NCBI GenBank assembly: GCA_023388955.1
Contig: JAEWFH010000092.1
Location: forward strand, 1 to 6,871
From: Pseudomonadota bacterium
GTDB taxonomy: Bacteria; Pseudomonadota; Gammaproteobacteria; Xanthomonadales; Xanthomonadaceae
Direction: 5' to 3'
DNA length: 6,871 nt
Position 1 is the first letter of the stretch; each line of letters begins with the position of its first letter. Under the pieces are notes generated by a model, which was not told where the DNA came from, made no database searches, and saw only the letters and a program-made list of their open reading frames with translations. A program made the translations under genes and the position numbers. This document shows, piece after piece, positions 1 to 5,007 of the stretch.

Positions 1-732
1 GCCGGCAACTGGAAGCTGCATGGCGACCGCCAGTTCGCCACCCGGCTGCTGGATGAAGTGGCCGCCAGCACCGCCCCCGCTGGCGTTGAACGGCTGGTGT
101 TCCCGCCGCTGCCGATCCTGGGCGAGATGGTCTCCCGCTACGGTGGCAAGGGCCTGGAGTTTGGTGCGCAGGACGTGAGTGCCAACGATTCCGGCGCCTA
201 CACCGGCGAGGTTTCCGCGGCGATGCTGGCCGACGTGGGCGCGCGCTACGTGCTGGTGGGCCATTCCGAGCGCCGCCAGTACCACGGCGAGAGCAGCGAC
301 CTGGTCGCCGCCAAGTTCAAGGCCGCCCGTGCCGCCGGCCTGGTGCCGGTGCTGTGCGTGGGCGAGACCTGGGACGAGCGCAACGGTGGCAAGACCGAGT
401 GGCGCCTGCAGGAGCAACTGCGCCCGGTGCTCGAACTCGGCCTGGAGGCGCTCGACGGCGCGGTGCTGGCCTACGAGCCGGTCTGGGCGATCGGCACCGG
501 AAAGACCGCAACCCCGGAGCAGGCCCAGCAGGTGCACGCGTTCCTGCGTGGTGAAATCGCCGGCCACGATGCTAGAATCGCCGGCTCGCTGCCGATCCTC
601 TACGGCGGCAGCGTGAAAGCCTCCAATGCCGCCGAGCTGTTCATCCAGCCCGACGTCGATGGCGGGCTGGTTGGCGGCGCATCGCTCGTGGCGGAGGATT
701 TCAACGCCATCGCGACCGCTGCAGCGCGCTGA
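1..732 (+). CDS. tpiA: triosephosphate isomerase, 5' end missing
   Basis: Cytosolic glycolytic and gluconeogenic enzyme that interconverts dihydroxyacetone phosphate and glyceraldehyde 3-phosphate. The frame is open from base 1 and 243 residues are visible. The first visible residues, AGNWKLHG, match the usual start of the TIM barrel, so only about six or seven codons are lost and the full length would be near the normal 250. Family motifs are intact: substrate-binding Asn and Lys in GNWK (visible residues 3 and 5), catalytic His in VLVGHSERR (codon 262-264), catalytic Glu in AYEPVWAIGTG (codon 475-477) with the mobile loop 6 after it, and the phosphate-binding YGGSV and GGLVGGAS segments near the C-terminus. 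secG follows after 29 bases, the same neighbour order as in Xanthomonas and Pseudomonas relatives (recalled). One oddity is an AGA arginine codon at 574-576, the only one I found in this window; it lies in a promoter-like motif. Confidence 0.98.
   Translation, partial: AGNWKLHGDRQFATRLLDEVAASTAPAGVERLVFPPLPILGEMVSRYGGKGLEFGAQDVSANDSGAYTGEVSAAMLADVGARYVLVGHSERRQYHGESSDLVAAKFKAARAAGLVPVLCVGETWDERNGGKTEWRLQEQLRPVLELGLEALDGAVLAYEPVWAIGTGKTATPEQAQQVHAFLRGEIAGHDARIAGSLPILYGGSVKASNAAELFIQPDVDGGLVGGASLVAEDFNAIATAAAR
551..578 (+). promoter_or_regulatory. candidate sigma-70 promoter inside tpiA, upstream of secG
   Basis: A TAGAAT hexamer at 573-578 matches the -10 consensus at five of six bases and is preceded by TGC, making an extended -10. 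GTGAAA at 551-556 matches the -35 consensus at four of six, with a 16-bp spacer. It would start transcription near 585 inside the tpiA coding region and serve secG and perhaps genes beyond. Seen directly: the motifs and the unusual AGA codon they require. Inferred: promoter activity. Confidence 0.45.
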
Positions 733-761
733 CCCCGCACCCATTCCACGAGAGTCCCCCG

Positions 762-1175
762 ATGCTGTTGTTCCTCAACGTCATCTACGTCCTGCTCGCG
801 ATCGCCATGATCGCGCTGATCCTCATGCAGCGCGGCGCCGGCGCCCAGGCGGGCAGCGGTTTCGGTGGCGGGGCCTCGGCAACCGTCTTCGGCTCCCGCG
901 GCGCCTCCAGCTTCCTCAGCAAGAGCACCAAGTGGCTGGCCATCACCTTCTTCGCGATCAGCCTGTTCATGGCCTGGCACGCGACCCGCAACGCACCCAC
1001 GGCGGTCGCCGACGACCTGGGCGTGATGTCGCAGGTGCCGGTCGTGCCGGCTGCGCCGGCGCCCGATACCCAGGTCCCGGCTGCACCGCAGCAGGCGCCG
1101 GCGGGCGAGGTCCCGGTCGCGCCCCAGGCCGCGGAGCCGCCTGAAACGGCACCGCCGGGTACTGCTGAAAACTGA
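762..1175 (+). CDS. secG: SecYEG translocon subunit SecG
   Basis: Small inner-membrane subunit of the Sec protein-export channel, which aids SecA-driven translocation with SecY and SecE. The 137-residue product has the SecG plan: a first membrane helix (about residues 1-22), a Gly-rich cytoplasmic loop with the family pattern QRGAGAQAGSGFGGG followed by FGSRGASSFL, and a second helix (about 57-74). Residues 78-137 form a low-complexity Pro/Ala/Val tail with imperfect repeats around QVPVVPAAP, QVPAAPQQAP and EVPVAPQ. E. coli SecG is 110 residues, so this tail is long, although Ala/Pro-rich tails occur in related species. The ATG at 762 follows GAGAG (750-754) by seven bases and opens straight into the hydrophobic helix. 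The gene lies between tpiA and tRNA-Leu(GAG); secG is likewise beside a tRNA-Leu(GAG) gene (leuU) in E. coli. Confidence 0.96.
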   Translation: MLLFLNVIYVLLAIAMIALILMQRGAGAQAGSGFGGGASATVFGSRGASSFLSKSTKWLAITFFAISLFMAWHATRNAPTAVADDLGVMSQVPVVPAAPAPDTQVPAAPQQAPAGEVPVAPQAAEPPETAPPGTAEN

Positions 1176-1191
1176 TCCAAGGCGGTACAAT
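1165..1191 (+). promoter_or_regulatory. candidate promoter for the tRNA-Leu transcript
   Basis: TACAAT at 1186-1191 matches five of six -10 bases. CTGAAA at 1165-1170, overlapping the last codons of secG, matches four of six -35 bases, but the spacer of 15 bp is short. Transcription would begin near 1198, giving a leader of about 90 nt before tRNA-Leu. This is a motif match only; co-transcription from secG is the alternative. Confidence 0.35.
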
Positions 1192-1202
1192 AGGAAGTTG
1201 AC

Positions 1203-1223
1203 GCCCGGCATGGATGAACGGGC
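1203..1223 (+). repeat. leader hairpin 1 (5-bp GC stem)
   Basis: GCCCG at 1203-1207 is perfectly complementary to CGGGC at 1219-1223, around an 11-base loop. It lies in the non-coding leader between secG and tRNA-Leu. It shares two bases with the palindrome at 1222-1233, so both cannot fold fully in the same RNA. A five-pair stem can arise by chance in GC-rich DNA. Confidence 0.35.
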
Positions 1224-1233
1224 GACCGGTCGC
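1222..1233. repeat. perfect 12-bp palindrome GCGACCGGTCGC
   Basis: The twelve bases GCGACCGGTCGC are an exact inverted repeat with no spacer. In DNA this could be a binding site for a dimeric protein. In RNA it would give at best a four-pair stem closed by CCGG. It is downstream of the candidate tRNA promoter. No known operator is recognised. Confidence 0.4.
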
Positions 1234-1236
1234 AAG

Positions 1237-1266
1237 GGCCGGGGTCGTGGCAGCAATGCCCCGGCC
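1237..1266 (+). repeat. strong GC hairpin upstream of tRNA-Leu
   Basis: GGCCGGGG at 1237-1244 pairs perfectly with CCCCGGCC at 1259-1266, giving an eight-pair all-GC stem with a 14-base loop. No T-run follows (the next bases are AACCAGG), so it is not a canonical intrinsic terminator. It ends 25 bases before the mature tRNA 5' end. It could stabilise the leader, mark a processing site or pause polymerase. The 1238-1243 arm can also pair with CCCGGC at 1204-1209. Confidence 0.5.
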
Positions 1267-1291
1267 AACCAGGAGGGAAGCTGGACAATGT

Positions 1292-1376
1292 GCCCAGGTG
1301 GCGGAATTGGTAGACGCACTACCTTGAGGTGGTAGCGGCTTCGGTCGTGGGGGTTCGAGTCCCCCCTTGGGCACCA
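1292..1376 (+). tRNA. tRNA-Leu (anticodon GAG), reads CUC and CUU
   Basis: An 85-base class II tRNA with all parts visible. The acceptor stem is GCCCAGG (1292-1298) with CTTGGGC (1366-1372), including one G-T wobble. The D stem is GCG/CGC (1301-1303, 1315-1317). The anticodon stem is CTACC/GGTAG (1319-1323, 1331-1335) around loop TTGAGGT, with anticodon GAG at 1326-1328. The long variable arm has a GGC-TTCG-GTC hairpin (1337-1346). The T arm is GGGGG-TTCGAGT-CCCCC (1349-1365). Discriminator A is at 1373 and CCA is encoded at 1374-1376. The long variable arm and discriminator A fit a leucine identity. E. coli has the same GAG isoacceptor (leuU) beside secG, so the pairing looks old. No T-rich terminator follows before nuoA. 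Confidence 0.98.
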
Positions 1377-1411
1377 CTCCAGTACTCATCCAACCAGAGG
1401 CAACCCGTTGC

Positions 1412-1431
1412 CGCATGCCGGCGCATGCCGG
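1412..1431. repeat. tandem duplication of CGCATGCCGG
   Basis: The ten bases CGCATGCCGG occur twice back to back (1412-1421 and 1422-1431) without a mismatch, in the tRNA-Leu to nuoA spacer. Each copy holds the palindrome GCATGC, and CCGGC (1418-1422) with GCCGG (1427-1431) can form a five-pair hairpin with a GCAT loop. Two copies may be a simple slippage duplication or a paired protein site. No T-run follows, so it is a poor terminator. Confidence 0.55.
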
Positions 1432-1437
1432 AGCCAA

Positions 1438-1452
1438 GCCGCGACACGCGGC
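1438..1452 (+). repeat. 6-bp hairpin just upstream of the nuoA ribosome binding site
   Basis: GCCGCG (1438-1443) and CGCGGC (1447-1452) are perfectly complementary around the three-base loop ACA. The stem ends seven bases before the nuoA Shine-Dalgarno region. It could set the 5' border of the translation initiation region or protect a processed 5' end after the tRNA is cut out. No T-run follows, so termination is unlikely. Confidence 0.45.
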
Positions 1453-1459
1453 GTAGCCT

Positions 1460-1466
1460 GAGAGAG
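1460..1466 (+). promoter_or_regulatory. ribosome binding site of nuoA
   Basis: The purine run GAGAGAG ends five bases before GTG at 1472. It supports that GTG as the start, because an in-frame TAG lies at 1454-1456 and the first in-frame ATG falls deep inside the protein (residue 55). Confidence 0.75.
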
Positions 1467-1471
1467 CAAAC

Positions 1472-1831
1472 GTGCTGGGCGAATACCTGCCGATCCTCCT
1501 GTTCCTCATCGTGAGCACCGCCATCGGTGTCGTCCTGCTGGTGGTGGGGTACATCGCCGGCCCGCGGGCGGCAAGCAGTCCGGCGAAGCTGTCGGCCTAC
1601 GAGTGCGGCTTCGAGGCCTTCGACGATGCGCGCATGCAGTTCGACATCAGGTATTACCTGATCGCGATCCAGTTCATCATCTTCGACCTGGAAATCATCT
1701 TCATCGTGCCGTGGGCGACGGTCTTCCGCGACCTCGGCCTTCTCGGCCTGATCGAGATGGGCATCTTTGCCGGCATGTTGCTGATCGGTTTCATCTACGT
1801 GTGGAAGAAGGGAGCCCTGGAATGGGAATGA
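1472..1831 (+). CDS. nuoA: NADH-quinone oxidoreductase subunit A (GTG start)
   Basis: Membrane subunit of respiratory complex I (NDH-1), homologous to mitochondrial ND3. It sits at the junction of the membrane arm and the quinone channel. The 119-residue protein, normal for the family, has three hydrophobic helices (about 4-28, 63-82 and 90-110). Between the first two is the conserved loop with YECGFE (Cys45), the region tied to active/deactive switching in mitochondrial ND3. The acidic pair in FDLEIIF (Asp72, Glu74) and the C-terminal WKKGALEWE are family hallmarks. Start choice: GTG at 1472 is the only good start after an in-frame TAG at 1454. It is the first gene of the nuo operon and overlaps nuoB by ten bases. 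An AGG arginine codon (Arg60) is unusual beside the prevailing CGC. Confidence 0.96.
   Translation: MLGEYLPILLFLIVSTAIGVVLLVVGYIAGPRAASSPAKLSAYECGFEAFDDARMQFDIRYYLIAIQFIIFDLEIIFIVPWATVFRDLGLLGLIEMGIFAGMLLIGFIYVWKKGALEWE
1808..1814 (+). promoter_or_regulatory. ribosome binding site that selects the nuoB start
   Basis: AAGGGAG lies within the last codons of nuoA and ends seven bases before ATG 1822, an ideal spacing. The competing in-frame ATG at 1828 would have 13 bases. This favours the longer NuoB, starting MGMTET. Confidence 0.7.
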
Positions 1832-2397
1832 CCGAGACCATCCTGGGCCGGATGAGCAATCCGGTCCCCGAGGGGCGCCTGGACGACATCCTGCTGCCCG
1901 AGGCCGACAACCCGGTCATGCAGCAGGGCTACGTGACCACCAGCCTGGATGCGCTGTGGAACTGGGCGCGCACCGGCTCGATGTGGCCGGTGAGCTTCGG
2001 CCTGGCCTGTTGCGCGGTCGAGATGATGCACGCCGGTGCGGCGCGCATGGACCTGGACCGCTACGGCGTGATCTTCCGCCCGACCCCGCGCCAGTCCGAC
2101 GTGATGATCGTGGCCGGCACCCTGGTCAACAAGATGGCCCCGGCGCTGCGCAAGATCTACGACCAGATGCCGGACCCCAAGTGGGTCATCTCCATGGGCA
2201 GCTGCGCCAACGGCGGCGGCTACTACCACTACTCGTACTCCGTGGTGCGTGGCTGCGACCGCATCGTGCCGGTCGACATCTACGTGCCGGGCTGCCCGCC
2301 GACCGCCGAGGCGCTGGTCTACGGCATCCTGCAGCTGCAGAAGAAGATCCGCCGCGGCACCAACTTCGGGCCCGAGCGCCAGGGTGTGCGGGAATGA
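1822..2397 (+). CDS. nuoB: NADH-quinone oxidoreductase subunit B (cluster N2)
   Basis: Peripheral-arm subunit of complex I (PSST homologue) carrying 4Fe-4S cluster N2, the last cluster before ubiquinone. The product is 191 residues. The four cysteine ligands are visible: adjacent Cys63-Cys64 in GLACCAVEMMH, Cys128 in GSCANGGGYY and Cys158 in PGCPPTAEAL. Other conserved blocks are RYGVIFRPTPRQSD (about 80-93) and VAGTLVNKMAP (about 98-107). The start at ATG 1822 overlaps nuoA and has the better spaced ribosome binding site; ATG 1828 or 1852 would shorten only the variable N-terminus. The stop overlaps the nuoC start as ATGA. NuoB packs against NuoD to form the quinone pocket. Confidence 0.97.
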   Translation: MGMTETILGRMSNPVPEGRLDDILLPEADNPVMQQGYVTTSLDALWNWARTGSMWPVSFGLACCAVEMMHAGAARMDLDRYGVIFRPTPRQSDVMIVAGTLVNKMAPALRKIYDQMPDPKWVISMGSCANGGGYYHYSYSVVRGCDRIVPVDIYVPGCPPTAEALVYGILQLQKKIRRGTNFGPERQGVRE

Positions 2398-3134
2398 GCC
2401 AGGACAGCCAGTCGCTCGCCGATCGCCTGCGCGAGCGTTTCCCGACTGCCGCCGTCACGGTTTCCGGCTTCAGCCGGGAAGTCACACTGGAGGCGCCGGA
2501 AGGCAAGTGGCTGGACATCGCCCGGGCGCTGCGCGATGAGTTCGGCTTCGAGCAGCTGACGGCGGTGTCCGGCGTCGACTACCTGGGCTACGGCAGCGTC
2601 GAGTGGGACGTCGGGGTGTCCTCCGAAGGCTTCTCGCGTGGCGTGCTGGGCCAGGGCCCGGGGCGTTTCAAGTGGGGCGAGCGCCCCAATCCCGGGGCCG
2701 TGTTGCCCGAGCACCGCTTCGCCGCGGTCGCGCACCTGATCAGCTACCAGCACAACCAGCGCCTGCGCCTGCGCGCCTTTGCCCAGGACGACGCGCTGCC
2801 GGTGGTGGACTCGCTCACTTCGGTGTGGGCGGGCGCGAACTGGTTCGAGCGCGAGGCGTTCGACCTGTACGGCATCGTCTTCCAGGGCCATCCGGACCTG
2901 CGCCGCATCCTCACCGACTACGGCTTCATCGGCCATCCGTTCCGCAAGGACTTCCCGCTGATCGGCAACGTCGAGGTCCGCTACGACGCCGAGAAGGCGA
3001 GGGTGGTCTACGAGCCGGTGTCGATCGAGCCGCGCGTGCTGGTGCCGCGGGTGATCCGCGATGACACCCGCTACGAGACCGCCGACCGCGAATCGGCCGC
3101 GCGCCATCCGGCTGCCGGCGAGGTGAAGCAATGA
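2394..3134 (+). CDS. nuoC: NADH-quinone oxidoreductase subunit C (30 kDa type)
   Basis: Structural subunit of the complex I connecting module, next to NuoD. The product is 246 residues. The 30-kDa signature spans about residues 150-188 (WFEREAFDLYG, then HPDLRRIL, then GHPFRKDFPL) and is complete. Between the two halves of the N-terminal domain, about residues 76-106 form an extra Gly/Arg/Pro-rich segment (from SSEGFSRG to LPEHRF) that most NuoC proteins lack; I recall a similar insert in Xanthomonas NuoC. The C-terminal tail after residue 215 is polar and variable. NuoC is separate from NuoD here, whereas E. coli has a NuoCD fusion. The ATG overlaps the nuoB stop (ATGA), with AGGGTG (2381-2386) as a modest ribosome binding site, so coupling to nuoB translation is likely. 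Confidence 0.96.
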   Translation: MSQDSQSLADRLRERFPTAAVTVSGFSREVTLEAPEGKWLDIARALRDEFGFEQLTAVSGVDYLGYGSVEWDVGVSSEGFSRGVLGQGPGRFKWGERPNPGAVLPEHRFAAVAHLISYQHNQRLRLRAFAQDDALPVVDSLTSVWAGANWFEREAFDLYGIVFQGHPDLRRILTDYGFIGHPFRKDFPLIGNVEVRYDAEKARVVYEPVSIEPRVLVPRVIRDDTRYETADRESAARHPAAGEVKQ

Positions 3135-4447
3135 GCAGCACGATGCACGATGCAAGGCTTGCCGGCCTGGACGCAGCGGCGGGCGCCGCAGGCGGTCCGG
3201 AGATCCGCAACTACACGATGAACTTCGGCCCGCAGCACCCGTCCGCGCACGGCGTGCTCCGGTTGATCCTGGAGATGGACGGCGAGGTGGTGCAGCGCGC
3301 CGACCCGCACGTGGGCCTGCTCCACCGCGGTACCGAGAAGCTGGCCGAGTCCAAGCCGTTCAACCAGTCGATCGGCTACATGGACCGGCTCGACTACGTC
3401 TCGATGATGTGCAACGAGCACGCCTACGTGCGCGCCATCGAGAACCTGCTGGGTATCGAGGCGCCCGAGCGCGCCCAGTGGATCCGGACCATGTTCGACG
3501 AGGTCACCCGGATCCTGAACCACCTGATGTGGCTGGGCTCCAACGCGCTCGACCTGGGTGCGATGGCGGTGATGCTGTACGCCTTCCGCGAACGCGAGGA
3601 GCTGATGGACGCCTATGAGGCGGTGTCGGGCGCGCGCATGCACGCGACCTACTACCGTCCCGGTGGCGTCTACCGCGACCTGCCCGACCACATGCCGCGC
3701 TACAAGGAGTCGCCGTGGCGCAAGGGCGGCAAGCTGAAGAAGTTCAACGAGTGGCGCGAAGGCTCGCTGCTGGACTTCCTGGAGGCGTTCGCCAACGACT
3801 TCCCGAGCCGGGTCGACGAGTACGAGACCCTGCTGACCGACAACCGCATCTGGAAGCAGCGCACCGTCGGTGTCGGTGTCGTGAGCCCGGAGCTGGCCCG
3901 GCAGTGGGGCATGACCGGGGTGATGCTGCGCGGCTCGGGTATCGAGTGGGACCTGCGCAAGAAGCAGCCCTACGCGCGCTACGACCAGGTCGACTTCGAC
4001 GTGCCGGTGGCCAACGGCGGTGACTGCTACGACCGCTACCTGGTGCGTATTGCCGAGATGCGCCAGTCCGCCCGCATCATCAAGCAGTGCGTGGCCTGGC
4101 TGCGGGCCAACCCGGGCCCGGTGATGGTGGACAACTACAAGGTCCGCCCGCCGAGCCGGGAAGAGATGAAGGAGTCCATGGAAGGGCTGATCCACCACTT
4201 CAAGCACTTCACCGAGGGCTACTGCGTCCCCGCGGGCGAGACCTACGCCGCGGTCGAGGCGCCCAAGGGCGAGTTCGGCTGCTACCTGGTGTCCGACGGC
4301 GCCAACAAGCCCTTCCGCGTGCACCTGCGTGCGCCGGGCTTCGCCCACCTGTCTTCGATGGACGCGGTGATCCGCGGCTACATGCTGGCCGACGCCGTGG
4401 CGATGATCGGCACCTACGACCTCGTCTTCGGCGAGGTGGACCGCTGA
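3131..4447 (+). CDS. nuoD: NADH-quinone oxidoreductase subunit D (49 kDa type)
   Basis: Core connecting-module subunit of complex I, related to the large subunit of NiFe hydrogenases, and with NuoB it forms the ubiquinone head-group site. The product is 438 residues. The quinone-site histidine is His40 in GPQHPSAHGVLR and the partner tyrosine is Tyr89 in MDRLDYVSMM; their 49-residue spacing equals that of bovine His59 and Tyr108. Further conserved blocks are HVGLLHRGTEKL (60-71), RILNHLMWLGS (about 127-137), ATYYRPGG, and the C-terminal end IGTYDLVFGEVDR. The first 22 residues are an Ala/Gly-rich extension with an AGG and a CTT codon, which looks less conserved than the rest. The start overlaps the nuoC stop (ATGA) and has AGGTGA at 3121-3126 in front; ATG 3143 is a weaker alternative. 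Confidence 0.97.
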   Translation: MSSTMHDARLAGLDAAAGAAGGPEIRNYTMNFGPQHPSAHGVLRLILEMDGEVVQRADPHVGLLHRGTEKLAESKPFNQSIGYMDRLDYVSMMCNEHAYVRAIENLLGIEAPERAQWIRTMFDEVTRILNHLMWLGSNALDLGAMAVMLYAFREREELMDAYEAVSGARMHATYYRPGGVYRDLPDHMPRYKESPWRKGGKLKKFNEWREGSLLDFLEAFANDFPSRVDEYETLLTDNRIWKQRTVGVGVVSPELARQWGMTGVMLRGSGIEWDLRKKQPYARYDQVDFDVPVANGGDCYDRYLVRIAEMRQSARIIKQCVAWLRANPGPVMVDNYKVRPPSREEMKESMEGLIHHFKHFTEGYCVPAGETYAAVEAPKGEFGCYLVSDGANKPFRVHLRAPGFAHLSSMDAVIRGYMLADAVAMIGTYDLVFGEVDR

Positions 4448-4471
4448 ACGCGGTCGCGAGGAACTGACTGA

Positions 4472-4999
4472 ATGAAACCCACCGGTACCTACGAAGCCAC
4501 CCAGGACGTCGACCCGATCGCGCTGCTGTCGGATGACACCCGCGCCTACATCGACCACTGGGTCTCCAAGTTCCCGCCCGAGCGCAAGCGCTCGGCGGTG
4601 ATCCAGGCGCTGTTCAAGGCGCAGGAGCAGAACGGCGGCTGGCTCAGCGACGAGATCATGGTCGCGGTGGCCAACTACCTGGAGATCCCGAAGGTCTGGG
4701 CCTTCGAGGTGGCCAGCTTCTACTCGATGTTCCAGACCAGCCCGGTCGGCCGCCACAACGTGGCCTTCTGCACCAACATCAGCTGCTGGCTCAATGGCGC
4801 CGACGAACTGGTCGCGCACGCCGAGAAGAAGCTGGGGTGCAAGCGTGGCGAATCCACCGCCGACGGCCGGGTGTACCTGAAGCTGGAAGAAGAGTGCGTG
4901 GCCGCCTGCACCGGCGGCCCGGTGGCCATCATCAACGGTCATTACCACGAGCGTCTCGACCTGGCGAAGGTCGACGAGCTGCTCGACGGGCTGGAGTGA
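4472..4999 (+). CDS. nuoE: NADH-quinone oxidoreductase subunit E (cluster N1a)
   Basis: 24-kDa-type subunit of the NADH dehydrogenase module of complex I, with a thioredoxin-like fold carrying 2Fe-2S cluster N1a near the FMN of NuoF. The 175 residues show the four ligands in the family spacing: Cys100 and Cys105 in FCTNISCWLNG (CX4C), and Cys142 and Cys146 in EECVAACTGGP (CX3C). The helical N-terminal part contains KRSAVIQALFKAQEQNGGWLS (about 39-59), typical of the family. A 24-base spacer separates it from nuoD, the only real gap inside the nuo genes here. The ATG is preceded by GAGGA (4458-4462) with nine bases of spacing, so this gene can be initiated independently. Confidence 0.97.
   Translation: MKPTGTYEATQDVDPIALLSDDTRAYIDHWVSKFPPERKRSAVIQALFKAQEQNGGWLSDEIMVAVANYLEIPKVWAFEVASFYSMFQTSPVGRHNVAFCTNISCWLNGADELVAHAEKKLGCKRGESTADGRVYLKLEEECVAACTGGPVAIINGHYHERLDLAKVDELLDGLE
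4993..4999 (+). promoter_or_regulatory. ribosome binding site that selects the nuoF start
   Basis: GGAGTGA overlaps the nuoE stop codon and lies eight bases before ATG 5008. The in-frame GTG at 4996 falls inside this motif and has only weak purine content upstream, so ATG 5008 is preferred. Confidence 0.6.
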
Positions 5000-5007
5000 A
5001 TCAGTTC

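Noticed and set aside
1198..1226. TTGACG at 1198-1203 as a -35 box for tRNA-Leu
   Set aside because: At 16-18 bp downstream the sequence is GC-rich (around GGCGAC) with no -10 likeness, so the hexamer alone is not enough.
1237..1266. Intrinsic terminator for secG
   Set aside because: The stem is strong, but the bases that follow are AACCAGGAGG with no T-run, so it does not fit a rho-independent terminator.
600..1319. A - strand open frame spanning the tpiA end, secG and part of the tRNA
   Set aside because: It runs through a tRNA gene and two recognised genes, is Arg-rich and has no domain; it is a high-GC artefact.
1288..1335. AGGAGG at 1271-1276 followed by ATG at 1288, resembling a small gene start
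   Set aside because: The frame is only 15 codons and reads straight into the tRNA-Leu sequence; the spacing of 11 bases is long. A chance match in a purine-rich tRNA leader is more likely.
3071..4948. A 625-codon open frame on the - strand, antisense to nuoD and nuoE
   Set aside because: Its product is dominated by His, Arg, Val, Asp and Gly repeats with no recognisable domain, and the + strand genes in the same place are certain. Long antisense frames are expected opposite high-GC genes with G/C third positions.
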